64,000 nt of DNA, taken from the NCBI GenBank assembly GCA_015698045.1, contig BLAL01000271.1, positions 1 to 64,000 of the forward strand, read 5' to 3'. Position numbers and translations under genes: made by a program. The notes below the pieces were generated by a model. It made no database searches. It was not told the origin of the DNA and saw nothing but the letters and a program-made list of their open reading frames with translations. Numbering within the stretch: the first letter of the stretch is position 1; each line of letters starts with the position of its first letter. This document shows, piece by piece, positions 48,231 to 60,319 of the stretch. This DNA comes from Rhizophagus clarus. Taxonomy: Eukaryota > Glomeromycota > Glomeromycetes > Glomerales > Glomeraceae.

Positions 48231-49530
48231 AAGCAATTTTTTAGAAGTATTAGTTATTATAAAAAAAGAAAAAATGAAAAAACAAAAATGATTCTTGAAC
48301 AATGACATATAACTTCACTTAATGCAATAAGTAGATCAAGAATTTTTTCAAAGTATGGGTTGTTTAATATGGCAGGAATATTAGGTGTACAATTCTTGGA
48401 TAAAATAGAAAAATGTGTAGATTTTAGAGCAATTTCAAGAGTATTAGAACTAATTTGGGTTGCAATTCATTTATATATATATATATAAAAAAAGAAACAC
48501 TAAATAATATTCTAAAGGAAAATAATATTATAAAAGTTTGGTACTGTATTTCAATGGGCTATTGGAGTGCACATTGGTTTGGGATTCGTTGGGGTGTATT
48601 TGAATTACAGCATGAAAGTTTAAAAGCTTTTTCCCCATTATTTTCTGTAGCCGGCAAGTCAATTTATGCAAGATCTGTAGCCTATCATCTTTATTGTATA
48701 GAAAATAATCCTCGACTTCGTGCAATGCTTCGTACAGCACCGTTTGTAAATTTAACAGATCCTGGACATTTCTTTGCTTATGATAGGCTTTGGAAACATT
48801 CAAATTTGTAAAACAAAACATAACAGAATTCCAACAGATGAAGAATTAAAATTAAAAATCAGAGCTACTCAATTACCGACAAGTTACTTTGTGATTACAT
48901 TGGTGATAATATTAAAGGTTCTCAACAACGTAATGTTCAATCACGAAAAGAAAAGGTTTGGGAACTTGTATATTTATTAATTGATATTTTGAATCATTAG
49001 ATATCAATTAGTTACTGCATATGATATTGGTATTAAAAGATTACTATCAATAGTTGACCAAAAAATTCTTTTTAACAGAAGATTATACAATTGTTGGAAG
49101 AAGAGTAGAAATATAACCCGAATTACAGTATGATATTGTTAAAATGAGAAAGGAAAAGAAGGAAGAAGAAAAGAAGAAAAAAGAAAAGAAAAGAAGAAAA
49201 AAGAAAAGAAAAGAAGAAAAAAGAAAAGAAAAGAAGAAAAAAGAAAAGAAAAGAAGAAAAAAGAAAAGAAAAGAAGAAAAAAGAAAAGAAAAGAAGAAAA
49301 AAAGAAAAGAAAAGAAGAAAAAAGAAAAGAAAAGAAGAAAAAAGAAAAGAAAAGAAGAAAAAAGAAAAGAAAAGAAGAAAAAAGAAAAGAAAAAGGAACG
49401 AAAGTAGACGTAGAAGCGGAGGAAGAAGAAAAAGAAGAGGTAGAGGCAGAGGTAAAGGTAGAGGTAGAAGTAGAGGTAAGAGGAATGGAAGTGAAAAAGA
49501 ATTAAAAATTTTTTTTAAATGTACATGTCT
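48231..49530 (+). pseudogene. Broken gene of unknown family with Lys/Arg then Gly/Arg C-terminus
   Basis: After a possible acceptor (TATTACAG) the frame opens at ATG 48231 (MKQFFRSISYYKKRKNEK), meets TGA, and continues SLNAISRSRIFSKYGLFNMAG to a TA microsatellite at about 48472-48486. There the frame shifts and resumes as IIKVWYCISMGYWSAHWFGI...SPLFSVAGKSIYARSVAYHL, then VNLTDPGHFFAYD. Later pieces are DYIGDNIKGSQQRNVQSRKE and TEDYTIVGRRVEI...PELQYDIVKMRKE. These lead into the Lys/Arg tract and a GRGRGKGRGR stretch ending near 49530. It looks like one protein of 350 or more residues broken by TA expansion, stops and shifts. I cannot name the family. Confidence 0.6.
49144..49400. repeat. Purine-only tract, 20-bp period (AAAAGAAGAAAAAAGAAAAG)
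   Basis: About 250 bp contain only A and G on the plus strand and repeat with a 20-bp period, with one extra A near 49300. The open frame through it is Lys/Arg/Glu only. Such mirror-like purine tracts can form triplex DNA. It lies in the C-terminal coding part of the broken gene at 48.2-49.5 kb. Confidence 0.9.
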
Positions 49531-49539
49531 TTAATAAAC

Positions 49540-50900
49540 TAACAGCTAGTGCTACTATTGATAATAAAGTGAAATACACAACAATCATATACAATAAATC
49601 CAAAGAATCTTCTAAACCACCTAAAAATTTACTGTTCGTATAAAAAAATATCTAAAACTTTCTAACGAAAAATTAACAGCTGAAGAAAATGATTCACACC
49701 GCCTAAGCGGAATATAAAAAAAAAAGACAAAAGAATTAGAAGCTTTTTTTAAGCAAAATTAAAGAAAAAGTAATAAAAAGTAAGAAAGGACCTACCACCG
49801 CTTAGATAGAATCCTAGATAGAGTCCTAGAAAATTTTAAATTATGAAACATCTAAGAAAAATAAAAATAGAAAAATTAACATTAACAACGTTATTGACAG
49901 AAAATTAATGAAAAAAAAAAATTTTAAAAAAAACAGAGGTTATAATTGCCTACCGAATTTTACAGTTTATTTTGATCAGCTTAAGAGAAAGATCCATAAC
50001 AATTTTTTTTTTTTTACTAAAGACACCGAAATCAAAAAATAAAATCTAAAAAAGAAATAAAAGTCAGAAAATTTTTAAAAAAAAGATAAAAAAAAAGGTA
50101 TAAAAGAACCTACACTTATTACAGAAAGTTCTGATTCAAAAACATCAAACTAAAAAAAAAACATTTAAGCAAAAAAGGATTAAAGACATTAATAGAGATA
50201 TTAAAAAGTAGTAGTTAACGCAAACAGTTTATGAAAAGAAACGAAAGAAAGGCCCTACCATCTATTACACAACCTAGAGAAGCCAAGGAAAAGAAATTAA
50301 AAAAGAAATGAAAAAAAAATTAGAAAGTCAGGGAGAAAAACGAAGCAAAAAATGGCCTATTATTAGATCAAACCTGCTACACCATCTAGTAAATCCAGTC
50401 CTGGGGCATAAGATCCTTAAGAATCTAGGAAGGAAAAGAAATTTCTCAAAACAAATAAGAAAAAAAAGCGAAATTATAAAGAACTTACAATTTTTTATTA
50501 TCCACTTGGAAAGAGGATACCCAAACATAAAATGTATATGAAAGGGACAAGATCAGAACATAGAACTGAACACGATCCGAAATAGTACTAAAATAGTCTT
50601 TTTTATAACTAAAATTATTATTTTTTTATTTTATTTATTTTTTTTTTTTTTACATTTTACTCGATAACTACCTGGACAACCGTCGTAATAAGCTTAGAAA
50701 ACCTTTTTCTTCTCGTAAAATTACGTATAACTATGTACCAAAATCGTCTACTTCTTGTTATCCCAACTTGGCTCTTGAAAAAAACTTGTTTTTAAGACGA
50801 AGGTTCTGCAAAATATAAAGGAGACAATATTTGTTAAAATGAGAAAATAACGATTAAAATTAGTAGAACACGTGATGATCTACTAGTTTCTATATAGATG
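49540..50900 (+). other. A-rich region with decayed Lys-rich coding look
   Basis: The plus strand is A-rich and holds several related stretches (near 49785, 50095, 50245 and 50350) built as AAGAAA...GGRCCTACCA/GGCCTATTA. An open frame of 77 codons (50308-50541) is Lys/Arg-rich. This may be an eroded repeat-containing Lys-rich protein, but I cannot support a gene. Confidence 0.25.
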
Positions 50901-50984
50901 TAATCTTTAACGTATAATCGCATCTTTTCATAGATAATATTAATATTAATTTTGTTTTTGACTTTTTTTTTGATGGAATGGCAA

Positions 50985-53220
50985 GATGAATAATATCATG
51001 TATATTTACCATATTATTATCTGTATCATTATTCTTCTCATAAGAACCTCCGTTAGATTCATCATTTTTCTCCTAACATTTCTACCCGAAGATATTCACC
51101 AAATTCATTTTCTAATTGAGATCCGTTGGTACTAAATTATAAACGAGTTATTAATTGCCATTTAGAATGCCAGAATCTTGATTTACATTAATATTATCAT
51201 CAATAGCAGGTTCAGTAATTAATGAATTATTACAAAGGCGATGGCTATATGTGATATCAGCTCTCAATTTACTCATTGAAAGAGCTTTGGTTGACTATAT
51301 AGTGTAATAAAGAAAATATTAGAATACTTTTATATAAATATTAAATAAATATGTTTAAACATACCATCAATCGATTACAGCGTTTTAATCGCAAGAACAT
51401 CATAATCTTTCAACAGAAGCGGCATTTACATAAATGCCAAAAATTCTACAAGCTACAAACTCCAGCTCATTTGTTGAAACACTAATAAAACACCATTAAC
51501 GTCAAATATCATTATTAAATTTTCTATATGTATTGAGATCAAATGGATATTGAACTAACCAAAAATCATTAAATTCACTAAGAGTCTAAGAATACATTTT
51601 GGCTCCTTTCCAGATCATGTACGATAATAATACATAAGCCATTTTCTAAATTCTGAATAATTAATATTAGAAACTGTATTGTCAATTGTTCCATATTATT
51701 TAGCTTTAAATTTTTCTGCCTCTATCAGCCTAATTCTTTGATGTACAATTTCTTCCATAATCCGGCAGTTGATTCCATTAATGGATGCCTCTTCCTCAAT
51801 CCGCCAGTTTTCTCCATCTGATAGATGCCTCTTTCTCGATCCGTCAGTTTTTCCATCTGATCCTATATTCAGGATGTAATAAATAAGAAAGTAAAAGGAG
51901 GGGCTCTTCCCACGTTTCTCCAGCCTATCAATCATTTTTGAAGCTAATGTAGGCATCTGAATAATTTGACCAAAATTAAACCAAATAACCCATGCTATGT
52001 ACAACCCGAAATAGCTGTGTCATATCACATTGTAATACATCGAGTAATCGTAATAAGAATCAAACATTTGACTAATAATTGTAATTTGATTCCAGAATGT
52101 GGTAATGTTAACTCTTCTCCCGACTACTGGTGGTTCATAGTTAATAGCTAATATCTAACATGATAAAAATTAAATTAAATTTAAAAATTTAATGCTAATA
52201 GCGAAATAATAAACTTACTTGCAATGCCCTTTGAGTTTTAAAAGTCTAATGCATATTTTATAAAGACTATTCCAGCGTGCTTCGCCAGCAACAGCTATTG
52301 CAATATATTTTTTATAAGTTTCGTGTTGTTAAACTCGTAATCGTGCAATAAAAAGTTTATTATTAGCATTTTTAAATAAGTGGCAAGTCGGATTGCAAGG
52401 TTGCAAGACACGATAATATAACTGATCTATTGGATATTCTTAATTGATGTCTAACAGATATAAAAATAATTAAGTTTTAAATCAATAAGCAAATTAAAAG
52501 TAATAAATAAGTTTACCATACCGTGTTGCTGCATATGCTGATGCGTCATCAGTAACAAAACAGCAATCTCTTTTTTCTTTAAATCTTCAAGCATTCAATA
52601 TAATTCCACGCCCAGAACTTTATATCTACTGCTTTTCAACATAAGGTTTTCCTTCTGAAGTTAATAGGACTGTTCCTAATAGTTGTTCATTGTCCAACGG
52701 TCAAAATCAAAGTCACGCCTACTGGATCTTTAAAAAATTCGAACAACTCTTTTGCTTCAGGTTTATTGACCTATGATAATGTCCAACCACAAGAAACTGC
52801 GAGTCGAAGCATAACATGAAGAATTTTTTAAATCTTCTTTGGATAGACTTCGAACAATATAAGTCTATATATCATGAAGACCGGTTGATTATTTTGTGAG
52901 TTGATTGTTCTGATGATTGTGATATAGAATTTGTGACTAAAATAAATAATCATAATAATAATTTTCATTTAAGCAATGTAATTATATAATTATATTATAA
53001 TTTATATTAAAAAAAAAAGTTTAAATACTTACATGATTTTTTCACTAGGAATCAAGCTTGGAATAATATTATTACTAGTATCTGCTTCTTTACTTCGTGA
53101 AAGTGCAAAGATTATTGCTTCGTTCCTCTTCATTTTTTTAGCAAGAAAGTGAGAACATTTCTTGAAACGTTGAACTATTCGATCTGTTATTTGGAAAACG
53201 TCCCTCATCTTCTCCAAGCA
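50985..53220 (-). pseudogene. hAT-family transposase pseudogene (BED finger to hATC domain)
   Basis: Read on the minus strand in order: an N-terminal exon (53217-53033, VFQITDRIVQRFKKCSHFLA, BED-like Cys/His spacing) ending at a GTAAGT donor; AVSCGWTLS-stop-VNKPEAKELFEFF; GTVLLTSEGKPY; RDCCFVTDDASAYAATRYG; NANNKLFIARLR and HETYKKYIAIAVAGEARWNS; WEEPLLLLSYLLHPEYRI; and near 51400 VACRIFGIYVNAASVERL, the hATC dimerisation motif. The last exon reads LSMSKLRADITYSHRLCNNS. Several frameshifts and stops break it. Stops at 52771-52773 (TAG) and 51400-51402 (TGA) fall where Trp is expected. Introns with GT-AG ends remain visible. Confidence 0.75.
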
Positions 53221-53276
53221 CTTCTATGCATGCTGGTTTTGATTAACCTTTTCTTCTGTTTTAACAATATATTTAG

Positions 53277-53960
53277 TTAATATAGATGAAAGCGGCATAT
53301 TTGAAAAAAATTATTTTGTAGCGTGACCGGATGAAAATCCGAGAACATGTCCCAGAACGTCCGTGTCTGCCCAATTTTGGCGGACAATGTCCGCTGTATA
53401 ACGCTGCAGTTACGATTAAACTGCATTCTACTTACTGTCTCATTTTCGTCTTTATAACAGATCAGATTTGACAAGTATTAGAGGCTCATTTCGTTTTTTC
53501 TACAATAAACATACGTTTAACATTATGATATATAACATTCGAATAAACAAAATTTTCTTGTACTTACGCTAAAACACCATCGCGATTAGTGAACTCAGCT
53601 TTACCAAGTCAATGATTACGAGTTCTGGTTCTTCGCTACTGTCTATCATATTTACTTCAGACAGGTCATGATACGCGAATCTAGCATCGTGAAGCGCCTT
53701 AATGCCTTTTACTATGTGGATGAGCTTTCTCTTGTAATTGAAGAACGGGTATTAAAGGCGTAATCTTTAACGTATAATAGTATCTTTTCATTGAAACTTA
53801 CTTGAACTATCTCATTTTCATCTTTATAAACAGATCGGATTTGGCAAATGTTAGAGTCTCCTTTCGTTTTCATTATATTTGAAGCTAAAATTGATACACT
53901 TCGCACCTTTGAGTGTTTCAATCTGATCTCAAATTTAAAATCCAAAGCCTTTAAATCCAA
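53277..53960 (-). pseudogene. Duplicated exon remnants next to the hAT pseudogene
   Basis: Two related pieces on the minus strand, about 336 bp apart, encode QIRSVYKDENEIVQ (53860-53800, before a GTAAGT donor) and SNLICYKDENETVS (53474-53430). The right piece is followed by EKILLYVKDYAFNTRSS, and a decayed match (EKMRLYVKDYIYIE) lies at 50940-50890, beyond the other end of the hAT remnant. So a tandem or nested duplication has happened here. Family unknown. Confidence 0.45.
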
Positions 53961-54980
53961 ACTTCCAAGAACCTATTACGAAAATTTCTGATGCAATTAC
54001 TGCGCTAATTTCACTCTTCTCGCACAATTGTAGCCGATTTGGAAAGAGCTTAACGAGTAATCCTATTTGTTCAATTTCTATTTGATAGACTCAACATTGG
54101 TTTATAGCTAGTCGTAATTGGACGTCTTCACATATATTATCTTGAAACTGACCCTTGAATAACATAGTTCCCATTCGACTACTGAGTTTTAATTATCCTT
54201 AATAATAAAATATTCTGTAAGGATGTCTTAATGTGAGGTTGTGTTCGGGAATACTGTACGATTTAAGGTGTGTACTGTGTAGGTGCAAATCTTACACGGA
54301 TTCAATTATTGATTACGTTATCAATTATAAATATGTTATAGTGAGAATCGCAAAGACTGCTCCTTTTATTTTTGGTCTCGGAAGATAGGAGTTAAGAAAG
54401 TTGTCTTAACCTCCCACGTGTTTTTTTAGCTCTTTATTTAATTACCAGATTATCATAGATAATCAAATTAATGGGAATCGATCATCACGAGCGAAATTGT
54501 ATATTTAAAAAAAATTTTCAGTATTTCATTATTGTGAGTTTATTCAGAATTAAACACAAACTAAGCATTGCTTTAGATCTTTAATTTTATAAAATAACTA
54601 TTATTATTGTACAAACTGATAAATACGAAATATAAATACACAAATAAAGATATATGATAAAATACAAATAAAATACAATATACGAAATAAATAAAATAAA
54701 TACATTATATAAAATAATAAATGGAATAAGTAGTCATGTATAAAAGTTTGCAAAGGTAAATTTGCGCTTAAACAAACAGAATTATTAATTTCTGGGGACG
54801 TAACTCAATTTCTGGAAATGCTCACATTAATCCTTGACGGGGTTTCCATTAATTTTTTGCAACGTCCCCAATTCAGTTTCTGAGGGCGCTGCTCAATGTA
54901 AATATTTCTTGAATATATTCACGTAATAATTATTATTTTGGTAAAGGGACAAGTCGTGAGAGTTGCAGGTGTTGTAGAGT
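53961..54980. other. Intergenic; possible LTR-like start at 54241
   Basis: No gene seen. TGTTCGGGAATAC at 54242 resembles the TGTTCGGAAGG start of the possible LTR at 59332. No matching end was found, so I do not call an element. An ATAAAATACAAATAAA-type low-complexity stretch covers 54580-54730. Confidence 0.3.
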
Positions 54981-54984
54981 TGTA

Positions 54985-55235
54985 GAGTTGTAATGGTTTA
55001 TGAGGCTTCTAGATTAAGTTTTTGTGAAGTGAGGTTTGAAGGTTCTTGCAGTTAATGAGTATCGTGAAGTTCAGAAGTTTGTGAAGTTTACAAGTTTGTG
55101 AGACGAGGCTTGGAGGTCGTGAGATTTATGGTTCCGTGGAGTTCGTGAGGTTCGTGAAGTTTATAATTTGTGATGCGAGGTTTGGAGGTTCATAAGGTTT
55201 ATGAGTTTCACGTAGTTCGTGAAAGTTCAAGTTTA
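54985..55235. repeat. Degenerate short tandem repeat (GTGAAGTTCGTGAG-like)
   Basis: Words such as GTGAAGTT, GAGGTTTGGAGGTT, TTCGTGAG and TTTATGAG recur every 15-30 bp in a G/T-rich stretch, unlike the surrounding AT-rich DNA. Confidence 0.6.
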
Positions 55236-55439
55236 TATATACAGTACATACGCGTGATGCAATGACACAATCATATGCTGATACGCATATATAAATTGAT
55301 CGGCAGCGATTCCGGCCAAGTTTATAATTCCGGCTGGAATTAAAATAATTCCTAATATGAAATTTTATGTAACATATGTACTTATGCTCAGAAAAAATTT
55401 TTTATATTGAATAAAAAAGTTATAGTAGTTACTGGAAAA

Positions 55440-56260
55440 AATTAACTTCAATTAATATTTTTTTTCTTTGTACTTTTTCTTTTCTTTATACTGCTTCTTT
55501 TTCTTGTATTTTTCTTTTTTTCATATTTTTTTTTCTTTTATAATTTTTTTTATCATACTTTTAAATACTAAAAGAAATATTCTAACATTTTGTTAAGTTT
55601 TGGACTAGCAAGTAAAAAAATTTTTTTCAGATTTTTTATTTTAATAAACATTACTAATTGTTTTTTTTTTTCATTTTTTTTAGATATATTTTATTAAATA
55701 TTAAATATAATAAAGAAAAAACTAATTTTTTTTTTTTTTAATTTTTTATATTTTAATGAATATTATTTAATAAAAAAAGTGATGAATGATTATAACTCTT
55801 TTTTTCTTTTTTTTTACTTACTTTTTTCTTTTTCTTTCCCTTTTATCCATTTTTTTTTTTTTCTATTTCTCTCTTTTCTCTTCTTTTTAAAAATTTAATA
55901 AAATATTTAGTAATATTTTAATATTTTCTTTTTTTAAATAATAAGCTATTTGAGATTTCTCTAAACATAATATTATAATAAATTTATTTTTATTCTTGAT
56001 TTTTATTTTTACAAATTGTTTCTAATAATTCATATATTTTTTTTTTTTTTAAACAGTTTTCTAAATTTTTTTGAATGTAAATATTATCAAAAATTAAAAA
56101 TAAACAATTTAATTCTGCATGTGATTGTACATCTAAATATGGTGGATATCAGTCTTTTTTTTTTAAATGAAATGATTATTATTTTTTTTCTTTTTTAAGT
56201 AGCTGGTTTTTTAAAAAAAAAATTTCAATTTTTTTGTACTGTTGCATGCGCAACGGTACC
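55440..56260. repeat. T-rich low-complexity DNA
   Basis: Long T runs with TTTCTTTT words. Open frames in it are only Phe, Ile and Leu. No gene. Confidence 0.7.
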
Positions 56261-56558
56261 ATACTTTATAATATCACGTGATAACAATAAAAAACCAATT
56301 ATAAAAAAAATTAAAGAATTTTCATTATTTATTGATAATTTTTAAAGAATTTTAGAAATATTTTGACAAAATTTAAAAATCTACATTTTTAATAAAGAAT
56401 GTAACTAATTTTTGCTATTTATGAATAATTTGACATATATTTTAGAGAACTTTAGATATATTTAATACAAAAATTTAAAATTTACATGTTTAGATATACT
56501 TTAAGACAAATATTAAATTAAAATGATGGACCAAAAAAATTTAAGATTATCTCCCATT

Positions 56559-56574
56559 CCCCCCCCCCCCCCCC
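56559..56574. repeat. Run of 16 C
   Basis: An uninterrupted C16 tract, the only one in the window, in otherwise AT-rich DNA. It could form an i-motif/G4 pair. Confidence 0.9.
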
Positions 56575-56589
56575 TACTTAATTCTATAA

Positions 56590-56775
56590 TTAAGTCACGG
56601 GCCGTCTACTTATAACGCGCATATTACAAACCCGTGACTTTACTTATGACGCGCCTCCCTGCATCATCTCCCCCATTGTTTTCTTTTGGGGTTATATCCG
56701 TAATATTGATCATGACACGACACGCTATATGTTGCGTGTCGTGTCACGATTATCCACGAATTTAGTGGATGTCGT
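56590..56775. repeat. Cluster of hairpin-forming inverted repeats
   Basis: A perfect 13-bp stem, TGACACGACACGC at 56713-56725 against 56734-56746, closes an 8-nt loop. Nearby, AAGTCACGGG at about 56593 pairs with CCCGTGACTT at about 56630, and ATCCAC...GTGGAT (56752-56770) makes a third stem. GACGCGCC and ACGCGCAT words give local GC enrichment. This could be a foldback element or a structured transcript. I see no coding. Confidence 0.7.
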
Positions 56776-56879
56776 TTCGTGTTGCCTTCTTCTGGACATT
56801 TTTCGTCAGTGATCAATGAAGGAAAGGTATTAGGTTTATAAAGTATAATGATTTTGTTAATCATGGTTTTTAATGTTTT

Positions 56880-58630
56880 AATTGATTTAATAATTTAATA
56901 TTATTTTAATTTTTGTTATTTATGACAATTTTGTTGAAAACGTAAAAATTTTTTCATGGTTTATATATCTTCGGTTACTTATAATTATCCATTATTATGA
57001 TACCTAATTAATATAATTAATACAATTAATTTACCCCTTTAAACAAAACAACGAGGGGTCATTTTAAGTTTCGAATTTAAAAATTACAGGGACGATAAAG
57101 GGAATTATCAATCAAGATGATTTAATCATTTAAGTTATTCCAATTAGTTTTTTTAGATATTGAATTCCTTTTATTGTCTAAATGAAATCAAAAAGAGTTT
57201 CTTTTTTCTTCATCAGATAATTTATTACGATCAAAATTATCGCGTTAGATATCAAATGATTCCAAATATAGAACACAAGAAAGAATGAAATATATGTATT
57301 AATTAACCGAATCTAGATGTTTCTTTAAAGTTCATACAATGAAACATTTATTATTTTCAATAACGAGATTGCAGATATAAGGACCAGTTACATTGAATAT
57401 AGTATGAATATCAATGAGTCATATTCTCATATCAGCAATTCTTAAATAATCCAATCTATAATTTTTAGACCAGTCGCATTTCCTATGGTATGGATATGCA
57501 TAATCATTTTGTCATACATGCGATCGTTTACATACATGGTATTTCTTTTAAATGCAACTTTCATTGGTGTCTTTTAAGATACTAGTTTAGATTGTTTCTC
57601 ATCACAATGTTAAAAACTTCAAAATCTTTTAATCAATGAAACTAAAGACCGCATAGATTAGTGTTACAAATATAATTCCAAAAGTACTTGTGCGTCTATT
57701 TATTTGTCATCTCGTGAATATGAAAATACAACTCTATATTAAAATTTAGTTAAACAAATAGAATTTTATTGGAAAAAAAAAGCTGGAATACGTAATAAAA
57801 AATCACCATAGAAAAGTATATACTAAAAATATTTCAAAGAATACTCTTATTAGAGTAAGATGAATGGTCTTTACATACTTAATTAACTGTACAAATATTG
57901 TATTATACAAGTTCCATTTAAAGCACGTGGAATAGCGCTTGGTAGATCTTACGAGAATCAATCTCGTGAAGTGGGCTTGAGATAAATCTATTGGTCGGCG
58001 AAGAATTCTGTACGCTCTGAATGCTATGTCAATGCAAAATTGAACCATGTATGGATCGCGTTGTTTCTTTTTTATTAAAAAAAAGTACCACGTGTTGAGT
58101 TTTCAACTAAATCAATTTTAAAATTTAAAAATAACTGATAATTTAAATAACGCAATTAAACATTTTCTAACATGATTTTTCATTTATTATTCTAGCAGCA
58201 AAAAATCCAATAAAATTGAGATGACTCTGTCTCGAAAACCTTTCACTACTATTTTTTTAGGTTATTTGTCTTTTCTTATAACCCCTTCCGATCTCTTCCG
58301 TCTTCCGAGCTGAAATCTTTTTAATCTCTCAATTGCATCAACTTCTCGTTGAAGATTTTTATTGGAATTACTTTAAGTTAAATCTTAACTTTTCCTCGAG
58401 ACTTGGCTATTTTAATTTTGGTTATGTACATGTTTGAAAACTCAAGAAAATGTTCCATTTTATAAAAACTTATAATTTATAAAGGTTCAATTATTAGGAA
58501 GACGTAAAATCAAATTCTCGTGATATTAAAATATTTTATATATGTTTTATGCAACTACAAATAATAAAAGTTTTTCAATTGTGCTACTGAAATAATTTTT
58601 GATAATTATTAAGTAATTACACGTTAAAAA
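56880..58630. other. Intergenic, nothing recognised
   Basis: AT-rich sequence without a supported gene. A short frame on the minus strand (58048-57803) has no recognisable motif. Confidence 0.4.
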
Positions 58631-58642
58631 AGGAACTTTGAT

Positions 58643-58858
58643 GTACTTTTTCTGCCACCATCAATCCATCACCAATACATTATTACTATAAGAAATAATA
58701 GGATAAAAGTAAAATTATTTTTGTGTTTATGAATTGTGTATCTTTTCCTGCCACCGTCAGTCCATCACCAATAATTATTACTATAGTAACCTACTCTTAA
58801 ATAGGAAATAATAGGATAAAAGTAAAATTATTTTTGTGTTTATGAATTATGTATCTAA
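58643..58858. repeat. Tandem duplication of about 100 bp
   Basis: 58643-58738 and 58739-58849 share TCTGCCACC-TCA-TCCATCACCAATA and GGAAATAATAGGATAAAAGTAAAATTATTTTTGTGTTTATGAATT. The second copy carries a 16-bp insert (ACCTACTCTTAAATAG). Confidence 0.85.
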
Positions 58859-58899
58859 ATTTCTACATGTATAAAAAAAAAAGGAATAGAAAAAACGAG

Positions 58900-59075
58900 A
58901 TGAAAAAAAAGAATCAAAAACTAGATGACAAAAAAAATCCGTAAATAACGGGGATGGATCATCATCATCTGGTGCAGGTGCATTTAAAAATGGTTCCTCC
59001 CATAATAATGGGATGGATAACCTGCACCAAACTCTGCTAAAAAGAATGCACGAAAGTCTGAACATTCTATATCAC
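58900..59075 (-). pseudogene. Coding-like remnant, unknown family
   Basis: On the minus strand, DIECSDFRAFFLAEFGAGYP is followed by a frame change into NAPAPDDDDPSPLFTDF. It is too short to assign. Confidence 0.25.
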
Positions 59076-59331
59076 CTTACGTAGAAATATAATTCTTTAT
59101 CATCTTGTTGTTTTGAATTTCTTACCCATTGTTACAGAATAGAGGCGTAATTTATATGTTCCGTGCTGGTTTATTTTTGGCCTTTTGTAGCCATATTATT
59201 TCCAACTGGGTAATAATCATTATCATCATAACCTTTCCGCTTTGTGTCGATTATTTCCATGTTTTTGTTACGCCCCGAACCAATTATAATTATGACCATT
59301 TCGATCTATGATTATTATGATTATTATTACT

Positions 59332-59830
59332 GTGTTCGGAAGGGAAGACAAAACTTTTACTAGATTTTAGGTTTCTAGTTTTTTAAAAAATTTTTGAAGA
59401 AAGGGATTTTAAAATTTGGTTACTGTTTGGATCAAGACTCAATTTATAGAGAATTCTTACGTTTAATGTTTTACTAAATTAGGATTATGTTGGTGTGAAT
59501 CGCGTACGCGTTTCATGTTTGATTAGATTGATTAGATTGTTTTGACTATTATTTTACTGGTTTTACTGGTTTTACTACAAGATAACTTGTTATTTATTAC
59601 TATAAAAGCATAAGTGCATCAAGTTTTCTTATTTACACTTGACGCGTTATGAATTTTGTGATCAACACGTGATTACCTATTATTAGTCTGGAGTGACTAT
59701 ATATTTCTGTCTGTCCACTCGCTCAAACAATTGAGTCGATGCGTGATTGGTTCATTTAGTTACACTTGTTACTTGTACTCCGGACTACTATCAGCGGGAA
59801 ACTCCATCATGCTCTCCGGACTTAACAACA
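59332..59830 (+). mobile_element. Possible solo LTR
   Basis: The segment starts TGTTCGGAAGG and ends CCGGACTTAACA, giving inverted TGTT...AACA ends. It carries CTATAAAAGCATAA near 59599 as a possible TATA box. About 500 bp is a usual LTR length. I cannot find a convincing 5-bp target duplication or a second copy, so this is only a candidate. Confidence 0.3.
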
Positions 59831-59879
59831 GCGTTCCCTAGTTATAATTATGATAATAATAATACAAACGCGTCGCAAC

Positions 59880-60250
59880 AGATTTTACGTGAATAGTGAA
59901 TAGTAAAGAATGAATTTAATAAATTCACGAAATTACTTGCAAAGTATTTAGTTTATACACCCTGCTTTCGTGATAATATAGATAACACATATCCGGCTTG
60001 AAAATTATTTTTACTCCAGAAGATTTGATCTAGCAAAGACATTCGAATCACAACAATTCTTCCAAGATTAAAAGCGAAATTTATGGTTATAATTCAGATT
60101 TTAGTTACTATATGTGCTATTTCATTTGGTATAAAATGAAAATGAAAATTTTTTTTAAGTGAATTAATAAAAAATACGGTTTCTAGCCTATCTAATCCTG
60201 AAATCCTGAAAATATGAGCTAATTATAAAAAAAAAAAAAGAATAGTAATT
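59880..60250. other. Intergenic, nothing recognised
   Basis: AT-rich spacer without a supported frame. Confidence 0.4.
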
Positions 60251-60319
60251 TACTTCCAGCAGTCTTTCAGCTAAATGGCTTACAACTCAAGTAAAAAAGT
60301 TTATCATCATTGGAAGTTT

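Noticed and set aside
48528-48821. Minus-strand frame of 97 codons
   Set aside because: It is antisense to the better-supported plus-strand pieces with conserved-looking sequence.
50308-50541. Lys-rich 77-codon gene
   Set aside because: It is A-rich repeat sequence with a mirror frame on the other strand, and no splice or start support.
54241-55300. Second LTR or complete LTR element
   Set aside because: Only the TGTTCGGG start is present. No end, duplication or internal coding was found.
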